Shown here: positions 1-6,425 of the stretch, one piece after another | How the letters are laid out: each line of letters opens with the position of its first letter | Numbering within the stretch: position 1 is the stretch's first letter | Assembly (NCBI GenBank): GCA_002451275.1 | Contig: DKBS01000136.1 | Span: 1-35,916, forward strand | Direction: 5' to 3' | DNA from: Planctomycetaceae bacterium UBA6894 | GTDB taxonomy: Bacteria > Planctomycetota > Planctomycetia > Gemmatales > Gemmataceae | DNA length: 35,916 nucleotides | Program-made: the position numbers and the translations under genes | The notes under the pieces: model-generated | Databases searched by the model: none | What the model saw: only the letters and a program-made list of their open reading frames with translations | Told to the model about the DNA's origin: nothing

Positions 1-43
1 AAAAGCGGTGGTACTATTCGGGTGTGCAGCAAATGCACCGGAT

Positions 44-115
44 CGCGGCGTGGAGCAGTGGTAGCTCGCCAGGCTCATAACCTGGAGGTCGTAGGTTCAA
101 ATCCTGCCGCCGCAA
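44..115 (+). tRNA. Initiator tRNA-fMet (CAT anticodon)
   Basis: The sequence folds as a cloverleaf. The acceptor is 44-50 with 108-114, the anticodon arm is 69-73/81-85 around a CTCATAA loop, and the T-arm is 91-95/103-107 with a TTCAAAT loop. The first acceptor pair is a C:A mismatch (C44 against A114), which is the bacterial initiator signature that blocks elongation use, and the body closely resembles E. coli tRNA-fMet. The anticodon stem carries A-G-G/C-C-T rather than the usual three G:C pairs next to the loop. CCA is not encoded, because the bases after the discriminator A115 are C-T-T. Confidence 0.95.
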
Positions 116-120
116 CTTGA

Positions 121-152
121 AAGCCCCTCGGCTCAAATCGAGGGGCTTTTTT
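121..152 (+). terminator. Rho-independent terminator of the tRNA gene
   Basis: A perfect 10-bp inverted repeat (121-130 with 139-148) with an 8-nt loop is followed by a T-run to 152. It starts six bases after the tRNA 3' end and points the same way. Confidence 0.85.
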
Positions 153-165
153 CATGGCTGGCCGG

Positions 166-543
166 TCATGCCATTGAGTGCAGGCCAAACATGTTTCCCT
201 CGGTGTCCTGCACCAGGGCCACAAAGCCGTACTGCCCCACGGAAAACTTGGGCTGAATCACCTTACCGCCCGCTTGGGCCACTTTCTCCGCCTCGTTGGC
301 GCAGTCTCCGCAGGAAAAGTACACCAGCGTGCTGTTGCCCCCGGAGGGAACCCCGGGCATGCGCACTAGAGCACCTCCGCACCCGAACTGGTCCGGCTTG
401 GCAGGAAACGCCCACAACTCCGGGTTTTCCATCCCCAGTTTTTCCAAAGTGACGCCTAGCACCGCCTCATAAAAGGCCCGCGCCCGCGGCATGTCCTGCA
501 CATAGATTTCGAACCAACCGACCGGATTGCGGATGCAGCTCAT
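166..543 (-). CDS. VOC-family (glyoxalase/bleomycin-resistance fold) protein
   Basis: A 125-residue single-domain protein with the VOC start pattern: a WFEIYV strand followed by D-M-x-R-A-x-x-FYEAVLG. The second half carries YFSCGDC and ends with D-T-E-G-N-x-F-G-L, the usual C-terminal metal/substrate strand of this superfamily. VOC proteins include metal-dependent lyases, dioxygenases and drug-binding proteins, so the substrate cannot be named. The ATG at 543 has a GGAG eight bases upstream. The gene is convergent with the tRNA terminator. Confidence 0.85.
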   Translation of the reverse strand: MSCIRNPVGWFEIYVQDMPRARAFYEAVLGVTLEKLGMENPELWAFPAKPDQFGCGGALVRMPGVPSGGNSTLVYFSCGDCANEAEKVAQAGGKVIQPKFSVGQYGFVALVQDTEGNMFGLHSMA

Positions 544-802
544 GGCGATTTCTCCGGAAAGAAGCTTCGGATGAGGGACCAGTCGAAAGGTATCATCCCT
601 CCCATGAGTCTTACTCTAAGTCCATATAAATGAATGATTTGTGATAATCACCCATCCCTTTGCCCCGCCCAAATTTTTCAAAGGGCCTAACCAGATCCTT
701 TCACTTGGCCCCAATGGTGATCTGGCCGGCCCACCATCCGCGAATATGTCACGCCTTTCGAACGGGTCTTCCTGGTAGACGAATGATTGCCCGGAGGCGG
801 TT
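544..802. other. Intergenic region with no convincing gene
   Basis: This 259-base stretch between the VOC gene and the metallophosphoesterase stop has a short minus-strand open frame (616-822) that overlaps the next gene and shows no family features. It includes the first copy of an AT-rich direct repeat at 618-650. Confidence 0.5.
618..650. repeat. AT-rich direct repeat, copy 1
   Basis: The first 18 bases (618-635) match 1826-1843 at 17 of 18 positions in the same orientation, and the following 15 bases are loosely similar. The two copies bracket the metallophosphoesterase gene. Origin unknown; possibly two ends of the same decayed mobile element. Confidence 0.55.
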
Positions 803-1636
803 TCAAGCCTTGTGCAGCTCAAACACCGTCACTTCGGGCCGCACGTTGAACCGCACCCGGTGCAGGTAGCCCACGCCGCGGTTGATGTACATCTTTCGCC
901 CGCCATCCAGTTCAAACTCGCCGGCGCTGTAACGCTTGTTGGAGACCGGCAACAAGGGTGGTGGCAGGAAGGGGGGCTTGCACTGCCCGCCATGCGTGTG
1001 CCCGGACAGGATCCATCCCTGGAAATCGCCCCACCCGTGCAGATCCACCGAATCGGGGTTGTGGCTCAGCACCAGCGCCGGTTTTTCCGGTCGCAAACCA
1101 CCCAGGCCGGCCACCGGGTCAAAATTTCCACCCCACAGATCCTCCAACCCGCACACCTGCAGGCCGGCGACCTCGATCACCTGGTTGCGCAGCAGGGTGA
1201 TGCCGCTGTCGGTGGCCACCGCGGCCACCTCGCCGGCCACCGCCTGGTCCCGGAAGGTCAACCCGTAGTCATGGTTGCCCAGCACGCCAAAGGTGCCCAA
1301 GGTGCCCCGCGCGCAGCGGGAAAACACCCGCCGGGCCTGTTCGTCCACATGGTCCTTGCGGCTGATGAAGTCGCCGGTGTACACCACGATCTCGGGCTCG
1401 ATCCGCCGCACCCGGTCGAAAGTGTTGATCAGGTAGTCATCATCCACCTGCGGTCCGATGTGCAGGTCGCTGAGCTGCACCAGGCGCTTGCCGACCAGGG
1501 CCTCAGGCAGGCCGGCAATCGGCAACGGCCTCTCCACCATCTCCAGCCAGTGCGGTTCAATCCGCCAGGTATACAGCCCCACAGCGGCCGAACCCAGTGC
1601 CAAGCCGGTTTTCAGCAGCTTTCGTCGGCTGGGCAT
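803..1636 (-). CDS. Tat-exported calcineurin-like metallophosphoesterase
   Basis: A 277-residue protein with the full metallophosphoesterase motif series in order: S-D-L-H-I-G (about residue 55), Y-T-G-D-F-I-S, G-N-H-D-Y-G, L-S-H-N-P-D, and S-G-H-T-H-G-G-Q near the C-terminus. These residues bind the two-metal centre of the YkuE/YaeI-type branch. The N-terminus S-R-R-K-L-L-K followed by a hydrophobic segment is a twin-arginine signal. I chose the ATG at 1636, not the GTG at 1648, because similarity to the second copy (2994-3143) stops just upstream of it and a GGAG lies about 11 bases before it. The substrate is unknown. Confidence 0.88.
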   Translation of the reverse strand: MPSRRKLLKTGLALGSAAVGLYTWRIEPHWLEMVERPLPIAGLPEALVGKRLVQLSDLHIGPQVDDDYLINTFDRVRRIEPEIVVYTGDFISRKDHVDEQARRVFSRCARGTLGTFGVLGNHDYGLTFRDQAVAGEVAAVATDSGITLLRNQVIEVAGLQVCGLEDLWGGNFDPVAGLGGLRPEKPALVLSHNPDSVDLHGWGDFQGWILSGHTHGGQCKPPFLPPPLLPVSNKRYSAGEFELDGGRKMYINRGVGYLHRVRFNVRPEVTVFELHKA

Positions 1637-2094
1637 GGGGGTAAGCACTCCGGAGACCGACCACCAGCCATTCCAACATACCGTTGGGACGGCCCGGATT
1701 CAGCCTGGTGTCAGCAACTTCCAGGCTTCCCCGTCGGGCAGCACCACCACGCTCACCGTCACCCGCTGCTGTTTGCCTTACCGTTTGCCAACAGCGTAAG
1801 GTGGCATCCCAGGGGGGCTTATTCCAAGTCCAAATAAATGAATAAGTTTTGACTGTAATCCATATCTTAAAACATAAGAAAAGGATCTTTCGCTTAGAGC
1901 TTGTCCTCTCTTTGGTAAAACTATTCTCTCTGAGATACCTGTCAAACACAGGAAGCCCAAACCCTATAAACTACCATCCATAGGTGGTCGTACCAGGCGT
2001 TGAAAGCGAATGAGGGGCCAAGCCGATCCTAAATCTTATTCAATTGCGATCTCCGAGTTATCGAACTTGTTTGGCGGCAGAGGGTAATGACAAA
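1637..2094. other. Scrambled intergenic region with a C-terminal coding remnant
   Basis: This 458-base stretch has no intact gene. On the minus strand, 1700 to about 1779 reads as a protein end of roughly 25 residues (V-V-V-L-P-D-G-E-A-W-K-L-L then stop), cut off upstream by a stop codon. This suggests the 3' end of a lost gene that preceded the metallophosphoesterase. From about 1805 the composition becomes AT-rich and includes the second AT-rich repeat copy (1826-1860). A longer minus-strand open frame (1557-1949) overlaps the metallophosphoesterase start and has no recognisable features. Confidence 0.45.
1826..1860. repeat. AT-rich direct repeat, copy 2
   Basis: Same orientation as 618-650; the first 18 bases differ at one position. 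It sits at the edge of an AT-rich island that differs in composition from the surrounding GC-rich DNA. Confidence 0.55.
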
Positions 2095-2559
2095 ATGGCA
2101 ACAGCGAGAAAACTGTTATCCCTACTCGGCAAGCCGATCACAAGTGCGGCATTGCGAAGTGTTGTTGCTGCAGACAATCTTAAATCTTCCAAAGAAGAGG
2201 ACTTGAAAGAAGGCTTGCCTTGCAGTTGGAACTTTATCGGGAAGAAGGCGGGCTATGCGATTTCTGCCGAGGGCGGTCGGGTGGTGGCGGTGTTCCTCTA
2301 CGTCGAGAAGGCTCACGGTTTTGTTGCATTTCCCGCTTCACTTCCTTACGACATACCGCAAGACGCAAGTCGAAAAGACGTTCGGCGTTTGCTTGGCAAG
2401 CCTGAATGCAGCGGCAAGGCGTGTACCAATGATATTTTGGGCCCACAAGGCGCATGGGACCGTTTTGCCGTGGACTCAGTTCGCATTCACTTCGAGTACA
2501 CCAATCCCGAGTTGAAAATCAGCCTCGTTACTCTCATGACCGAGGACTCCGCTCCTTAA
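2095..2559 (+). CDS. Hypothetical protein, possibly immunity-like
   Basis: A 154-residue soluble protein without signal peptide or membrane segment. The pattern is a short helical start, a strand pair around Y-A-I-S-A-E-G-G-R-V-V-A-V-F-L-Y, then L-P-Y-D-I ... D-V-R-R-L-L-G-K-P, then W-D-R-F ... I-H-F-E-Y ... L-V-T-L-M. From memory this order (FLY, D-VR-LG-P, WDR, LVTLM) recurs in small uncharacterised proteins often found near polymorphic toxin loci. No toxin gene is visible here. The ATG at 2095 has an AGAGGG ten bases upstream, so I prefer it to the upstream in-frame start at 2044. It is an isolated plus-strand gene in an AT-richer island beside an IS remnant, which suggests acquisition. 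Confidence 0.6.
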   Translation: MATARKLLSLLGKPITSAALRSVVAADNLKSSKEEDLKEGLPCSWNFIGKKAGYAISAEGGRVVAVFLYVEKAHGFVAFPASLPYDIPQDASRKDVRRLLGKPECSGKACTNDILGPQGAWDRFAVDSVRIHFEYTNPELKISLVTLMTEDSAP

Positions 2560-2636
2560 GCTGGCTTCACAATTCTGGAATACATTATAAGGTATGCAGC
2601 AACTGAGATGTATCAAGGTCCGGGAGGGGCCCTGTT

Positions 2637-2949
2637 GTGTATTCGATGGATCTGAAGGTCCGGATATTGGAAGCATGTCAGGCTGCCCAGCGGTTTTCGG
2701 TAAGCCCCGGGTTCGTCTCCAAATTGATGAAACTATTTCGGGAGACAGGGTCAAATACCTGTACTTTCTACCGTACAGCCCGGATTTCAGCCCGATCGAG
2801 AATGCCTTCTTCAAAATAAAGCCGCGAATGCGGAAATTCGCAGAAAGAACCTTCTCGGGCCTGTGGAAGGAACTGGGGCCATCCTTCGATCCATCTCCAC
2901 CAGCGAGACCGCAAACTACTTCACCGCCTGCGGATTTATCGTTACATAA
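2637..2949 (+). pseudogene. Decayed IS630-family transposase remnant
   Basis: The left part encodes an IS630-like N-terminus (Y-S-M-D-L-K-V-R-I-L-E-A-C, then F-S-V-S-P-G-F-V-S-K-L). It is joined by a large internal deletion and a frame change to the conserved C-terminal block F-L-P-Y-S-P-D-F-S-P-I-E-N, which contains the last catalytic acidic residue. A further frame change near 2875 leads to the typical end (S-E-T-A-N-Y-F, stop at 2947-2949). Most of the DDE domain is missing, so the protein cannot be active. I could not define inverted repeats or target duplications. Confidence 0.8.
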
Positions 2950-2993
2950 TTATGAAATAAGCTCTAATACAGCAAAAAATCATCGACCAGGGT

Positions 2994-3143
2994 AGGGCCT
3001 CAGGTAGGCCGGCAATCGGCAACGGCCTCTCCACCATCTCCAGCCAGTGTGGCTCAATCCGCCAGGTGTACAGCCCCACAGCGGCCGCACCCAGCGCCAA
3101 ACCGGTTTTCAGCAGCTTTCGTCGGCTGGGCATGGGGGTCAGG
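2994..3143 (-). pseudogene. 5' fragment of a second metallophosphoesterase copy
   Basis: The minus strand repeats the first ~48 codons of the gene at 803-1636, starting just upstream of its ATG (here at 3133) and ending near codon 48, where the sequence changes into IS630-flanking DNA. I count about seven base differences over ~140 bases. Only one changes an amino acid (S to A in the signal region). The fragment follows the stop codon of the 3139-3636 gene with a small overlap, so it was probably the second gene of that operon before truncation. Confidence 0.85.
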
Positions 3144-3636
3144 TACCAGGTTTGGATTGCGATACGGCCTTGGAATGGTTTTTTTTGAACACCCAATTCA
3201 AGACAAATGCACCAGCGGCAATGACCACCAGCCCGAAGACTGCCATCCCCCATTTGCGCGCGCCGGTGCGATCAGCGCGCGTCAGACCCTCCGAAACGAG
3301 GGTGTCATCCGGAATAGGGGGTTCCGGGATGGTGAGCATGGTTTTGGCAAAGTGGCCATCCTCCCCGCGAATCTCCACCCGGTAGGTGCCAGGCGATGGG
3401 GCGGGCAGCGAAAAGATGCCGTCCGAATTGGTTGTCGCTTCCGCCAGCCGGTGGTTTTCCCGGTCCAGCAGGTGCACCTGGGCATTCGGCACCGGTGTAT
3501 TGTCGTCGAAATAGGCTTCCAGGTGCAGCATGCCCGCACGCAGACGCGCCTCAATGCCCAGTCCATGCGCGCTGGCTGGCAAGGGGGTCAGCGTAATCAA
3601 CAACACGCCGCAAACACAGGCAATGGCATGGCGCAT
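3139..3636 (-). CDS. Periplasmic NikL/CbiL-like protein with C-terminal membrane anchor
   Basis: A 165-residue protein with a signal peptide (residues 1-23, ending A-S-A-H), a beta-sandwich of the transthyretin/carboxypeptidase-regulatory type (P-V-P-N-A-Q-V-H-L-L, then T-N-S-D-G-I-F-S-L-P-A-P, then G-T-Y-R-V-E-I), and one membrane helix near residues 130-150 followed by lysines. An A-H-G start after the signal, one Ig-like domain and a C-terminal helix resemble the accessory components of nickel/cobalt ECF uptake systems. No transporter gene is adjacent, so a role in metal handling is only an inference. Confidence 0.65.
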   Translation of the reverse strand: MRHAIACVCGVLLITLTPLPASAHGLGIEARLRAGMLHLEAYFDDNTPVPNAQVHLLDRENHRLAEATTNSDGIFSLPAPSPGTYRVEIRGEDGHFAKTMLTIPEPPIPDDTLVSEGLTRADRTGARKWGMAVFGLVVIAAGAFVLNWVFKKNHSKAVSQSKPGT

Positions 3637-3713
3637 GAGTGACCGATCAGAAATACGATGGATGAGTGACTAATGCTAGCCATCGTTCCCGCCATGGGCA
3701 ATTCGCCGGGGCG

Positions 3714-4163
3714 CTAATCCTGCCCGCCCCCGCGCCGCCCTTCCTTCTTGGCCGAGTTGCGTCGCTTCGCATCCATGCGGCGGAGTTGTGAACCCCAGGT
3801 GGGTTTGGTCTTCTTGCGGGGTGTCGGGGCCTGCAGGCACTGGCGGATCATGTCCACCAGCTTTTCCAGGCATTCCTGCCGGTTACGCTCCTGGTCGCGG
3901 TGCGTCTGCGCCACCAGCAAAATGTCTCCCTCGTTGGTGAACCGGCTGGGGTAGCTCGCCTTCAGGCGGTCCAGGGTGCCCAAGGGCAGCACTACCGTCG
4001 TGGTTGCCGTGCGCCAGCGCAGGTGCGTCTTGCTGGCCACTTTGTTCACATTCTGCCCGCCCGGGCCACCGGATCGGGCGTAGCTGAACTCCAGCTCTTC
4101 CAGCGGGATGGCAACCCGCCGGCTCACGCGCAGCACATTCGCATCGGGTTGGGGGGTAGTCAT
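3714..4163 (-). CDS. arfB: Alternative ribosome-rescue factor ArfB (YaeJ/ICT1 family)
   Basis: A 149-residue protein with the class-I release-factor loop: S-G-G-P-G-G-Q-N-V-N-K at about residues 31-41. The GGQ glutamine catalyses peptidyl-tRNA hydrolysis. The C-terminal tail is rich in Lys/Arg (R-K-K-T-K-P-T ... R-R-G-G-G-Q-D), which in ArfB enters the empty mRNA channel of stalled ribosomes. The length fits ArfB (about 140 residues) and excludes RF1/RF2. Its ATG overlaps the sulfatase stop by four bases (ATGA), so the two are translationally coupled. Confidence 0.93.
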   Translation of the reverse strand: MTTPQPDANVLRVSRRVAIPLEELEFSYARSGGPGGQNVNKVASKTHLRWRTATTTVVLPLGTLDRLKASYPSRFTNEGDILLVAQTHRDQERNRQECLEKLVDMIRQCLQAPTPRKKTKPTWGSQLRRMDAKRRNSAKKEGRRGGGQD

Positions 4164-5569
4164 GGTGCTTTCCCCGGTTCGCGGTTGGCCGTGCCCCTAC
4201 GCTGCTTCAGAGTGTCACCCAAGTCACTCCGGAATTTCTCGGCCAATGCCTGTAACCGTGCCACCTCTGCAGGCTGGTTCTGGGCAAGGTTCTTGCGTTC
4301 ACCCGGGTCGTTTTTCAGGTCGTACAGTTCCGGTTGGGTGATTTTTCGCGAGGTGTATTTCACGGGAATGCCACCCTTCCCTCCTGGTTTGCCTGACAGC
4401 GTGCGGTAGGTGTGCGGCAGCAACAGTTTCCAGCGCCCGTCGCCGCTACACACCGCCTGCAGCTCATTCTGTAGGTAGTAGAAAGCGTAGCCATCAGCCG
4501 GTGATTCATGCGGATTTTTGGCATCCGCCTTGCCGGAAATTATTCCCCAGCAATTCCCTCCATCGATTCGGTTGCTGGGCAAGTCGGCCCTCACCTGGGA
4601 TGCCATCGTGGGCAGCAGGTCGATGGTCATCAGCATCGCGTCGCTGGTGCTGCTGGCGGGTATCTGGCCCGGCCAGCGCATGATGCAGGGCACCCGCGTT
4701 CCCCCCTCCCACACGGTGCCTTTACCTTCCCGGAACCCACCCGAACTGCCGGCATGGTCCCCGTAGCTCAGCCACGGCCCGTTGTCCGAAGTGAACACCA
4801 CCCAGGTGTTGTCGGACAGCTTCAGGTCATCCAACTTTTTCAAGATCCGCCCAACCGTGTCATCGATCTCCTCGATCACATCGGCATACAGTCCCTTGCC
4901 CGATTTTCCCTCGAAGTCCTTGCCGACGAACAGCGGCACATGCGGCTGGTTGGGTGCCAGGTAAAGGAAAAAGGGTTTGCCCGCGGCTTTCTCGATGAAA
5001 CGGACCGACTCGTCGGCGAACTGGCCGGTGAGCCGTTTCTGGTCCTCCGCGCTGACGGACGCATCCACCACCGTGGTGTCCCGCAGCAGGGGCAACGGCG
5101 GGTAGGCCTTGGGCGCCTCCGGATGCAGCGGCCACATGTCCCCGGAATAGGGGATCCCGAAGAACGAATCAAAGCCCTGTCGGGTGGGCAGAAATTCCTG
5201 CAGATGGCCCAGGTGCCACTTGCCCACGCAGGCGGTGGCATAACCCTTGCCTTTCAGCATCGAGGCCAGAGTTGTTTCCCTCGGGTTCAAACCGATCTTG
5301 GCGTTTGGACCCAGGGCACCGTGGATCCCCACCCGGTTGGCATAGCATCCCGTCAACAGGCTGGCGCGGGATGCCGAACAGACCGGTTGCGACACATGGA
5401 AGTTGGTGAAGGTCCGCCCCTCGCGCGCCATGCGGTCCAGATGGGGTGTGCGGGCCAGCTTGCCCCCAAACGGACCGATATCGGCGTAGCCGAGGTCATC
5501 GCAAAAAACCACCACCAGGTTGGGCGGGGCGTTTAGGGTCCAACAAGCGAGTGCGGCGAAAAGAACCAT
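4160..5569 (-). CDS. Secreted sulfatase (arylsulfatase family)
   Basis: A 469-residue alkaline-phosphatase-fold sulfatase. After a short hydrophobic signal (about residues 1-14) comes P-P-N-L-V-V-V-F-C-D-D-L-G-Y, with the paired metal-binding aspartates. V-C-S-A-S-R-A-S-L-L-T-G matches C-x-S/A-x-R, whose cysteine is converted to formylglycine. Further active-site blocks are G-K-W-H-L-G, P-F-F-L-Y-L-A-P-N-Q-P-H and T-S-D-N-G-P. A GGGAG lies about eight bases before the ATG. Planctomycetes carry many sulfatases for sulfated polysaccharides, but the substrate is not predictable. No formylglycine-generating enzyme is encoded nearby. Confidence 0.93.
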   Translation of the reverse strand: MVLFAALACWTLNAPPNLVVVFCDDLGYADIGPFGGKLARTPHLDRMAREGRTFTNFHVSQPVCSASRASLLTGCYANRVGIHGALGPNAKIGLNPRETTLASMLKGKGYATACVGKWHLGHLQEFLPTRQGFDSFFGIPYSGDMWPLHPEAPKAYPPLPLLRDTTVVDASVSAEDQKRLTGQFADESVRFIEKAAGKPFFLYLAPNQPHVPLFVGKDFEGKSGKGLYADVIEEIDDTVGRILKKLDDLKLSDNTWVVFTSDNGPWLSYGDHAGSSGGFREGKGTVWEGGTRVPCIMRWPGQIPASSTSDAMLMTIDLLPTMASQVRADLPSNRIDGGNCWGIISGKADAKNPHESPADGYAFYYLQNELQAVCSGDGRWKLLLPHTYRTLSGKPGGKGGIPVKYTSRKITQPELYDLKNDPGERKNLAQNQPAEVARLQALAEKFRSDLGDTLKQRRGTANREPGKAP

Positions 5570-5588
5570 CGTGGTACTCCCTTGGACC

Positions 5589-5897
5589 TCACTGCCCCAA
5601 CTGAAACTTCGTCACCGCCTGCACCGAAGTCACCGGTATCCAGGTGCGGTTCACCCTTGCGATGTCCTCCACTGCAATGTGGTCCTTGGCCAGTTCCACC
5701 ACCGTGTGGCTGCCTCCGTCCAGCTTGGGCATCAGGAGGAATTCATAGCGCCCCTGTTTCTCGCGCAGGGTCACCTTGTCGCCTACCCGCAGAGGTCCAA
5801 AAGGGCCGGGTCCGGCTGCATCGGGCCGCTGCGAAACCGCGCTTCCCAGCAAAATGGCCGCGCCGGAAATAGCCAGCACAAAAGGCAGCACGCGCAT
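5589..5897 (-). CDS. Small secreted protein of unknown function
   Basis: A 102-residue protein with a signal peptide (M-R-V-L-P-F-V-L-A-I-S, cleavage probably after about residue 22). The mature part is beta-rich (L-R-V-G-D-K-V-T-L, then G-R-Y-E-F-L-L-M). I do not recognise the family. The start has a GGGGGGA seven bases upstream. It lies 19 bases before the sulfatase start and 30 bases after the YdcZ-like gene, so it is probably in the same operon. Confidence 0.7.
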   Translation of the reverse strand: MRVLPFVLAISGAAILLGSAVSQRPDAAGPGPFGPLRVGDKVTLREKQGRYEFLLMPKLDGGSHTVVELAKDHIAVEDIARVNRTWIPVTSVQAVTKFQLGQ

Positions 5898-5927
5898 GGT
5901 CCATCCCCCCAGGCTTAAAACGATCCG

Positions 5928-6377
5928 TCACAGGAACTTGATGCAGGCTACCCCCGACACCACCAGGAGCGCACCCACCACGCGCCCGGGAGTGATGGCG
6001 CGCACATCCAATCCCATCCAGCCGTGGTGATCCATCAGCATGCTGGAAAGCAGCATCCCGCCCACCATGGCCGACAGGAAGACCCCGGCCCCCAGCCTAG
6101 GCGTCAGCACCGCGCCCGCCAGCACGATCAGCGCACCCAGCGGCCCACCGATCCAGTTCCACCAGGGGGTGGAGCGGATCACCTCGGTCGGCGGCGGGGT
6201 TGGGCGGAACAATAACATCAGGGTCACTGCGGTGATGATGGTGCCGCACACGCTGAAAAAAGCCGGGTACCACGGGTCGTTCAGGTTCCTGCGGAACGAG
6301 CCATTTGCCGAGGCCTGCAGCGTCAGGCAAACCCCCGCCCCGATCGCCAGCAACAGATTCACCACCGTCGGACCCAT
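5928..6377 (-). CDS. YdcZ/DUF606-type DMT-superfamily membrane protein
   Basis: A 149-residue protein with about five hydrophobic helices. The first has the pattern G-A-G-V-C-L-T-L-Q-A-S-A-N-G, and a later segment reads G-W-M-G-L-D-V-R followed by R-V-V-G-A-L-L-V-V-S-G-V. The order and length match the DUF606 family, half-length members of the drug/metabolite transporter superfamily. The substrate is unknown. GGAGAGG lies four bases before the ATG. It follows glpK by 48 bases on the same strand. Confidence 0.85.
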   Translation of the reverse strand: MGPTVVNLLLAIGAGVCLTLQASANGSFRRNLNDPWYPAFFSVCGTIITAVTLMLLFRPTPPPTEVIRSTPWWNWIGGPLGALIVLAGAVLTPRLGAGVFLSAMVGGMLLSSMLMDHHGWMGLDVRAITPGRVVGALLVVSGVACIKFL

Positions 6378-6425
6378 CAGACCTCTCCATCCCCGCTCCA
6401 GTCAGCCAAAACGGAAACTTCCATC

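Noticed and set aside
812..1837. Long plus-strand open frame of 341 codons
   Set aside because: It lies opposite the metallophosphoesterase, whose motifs are unambiguous. The plus-strand translation is low-complexity His/Gln/Pro-rich without family features, typical of an antisense shadow in GC-rich DNA.
3655..3686. Inverted repeat (7-base arms, 18-base loop) as a terminator after the arfB operon
   Set aside because: The loop is long, the stem short and there is no T-run in either direction.
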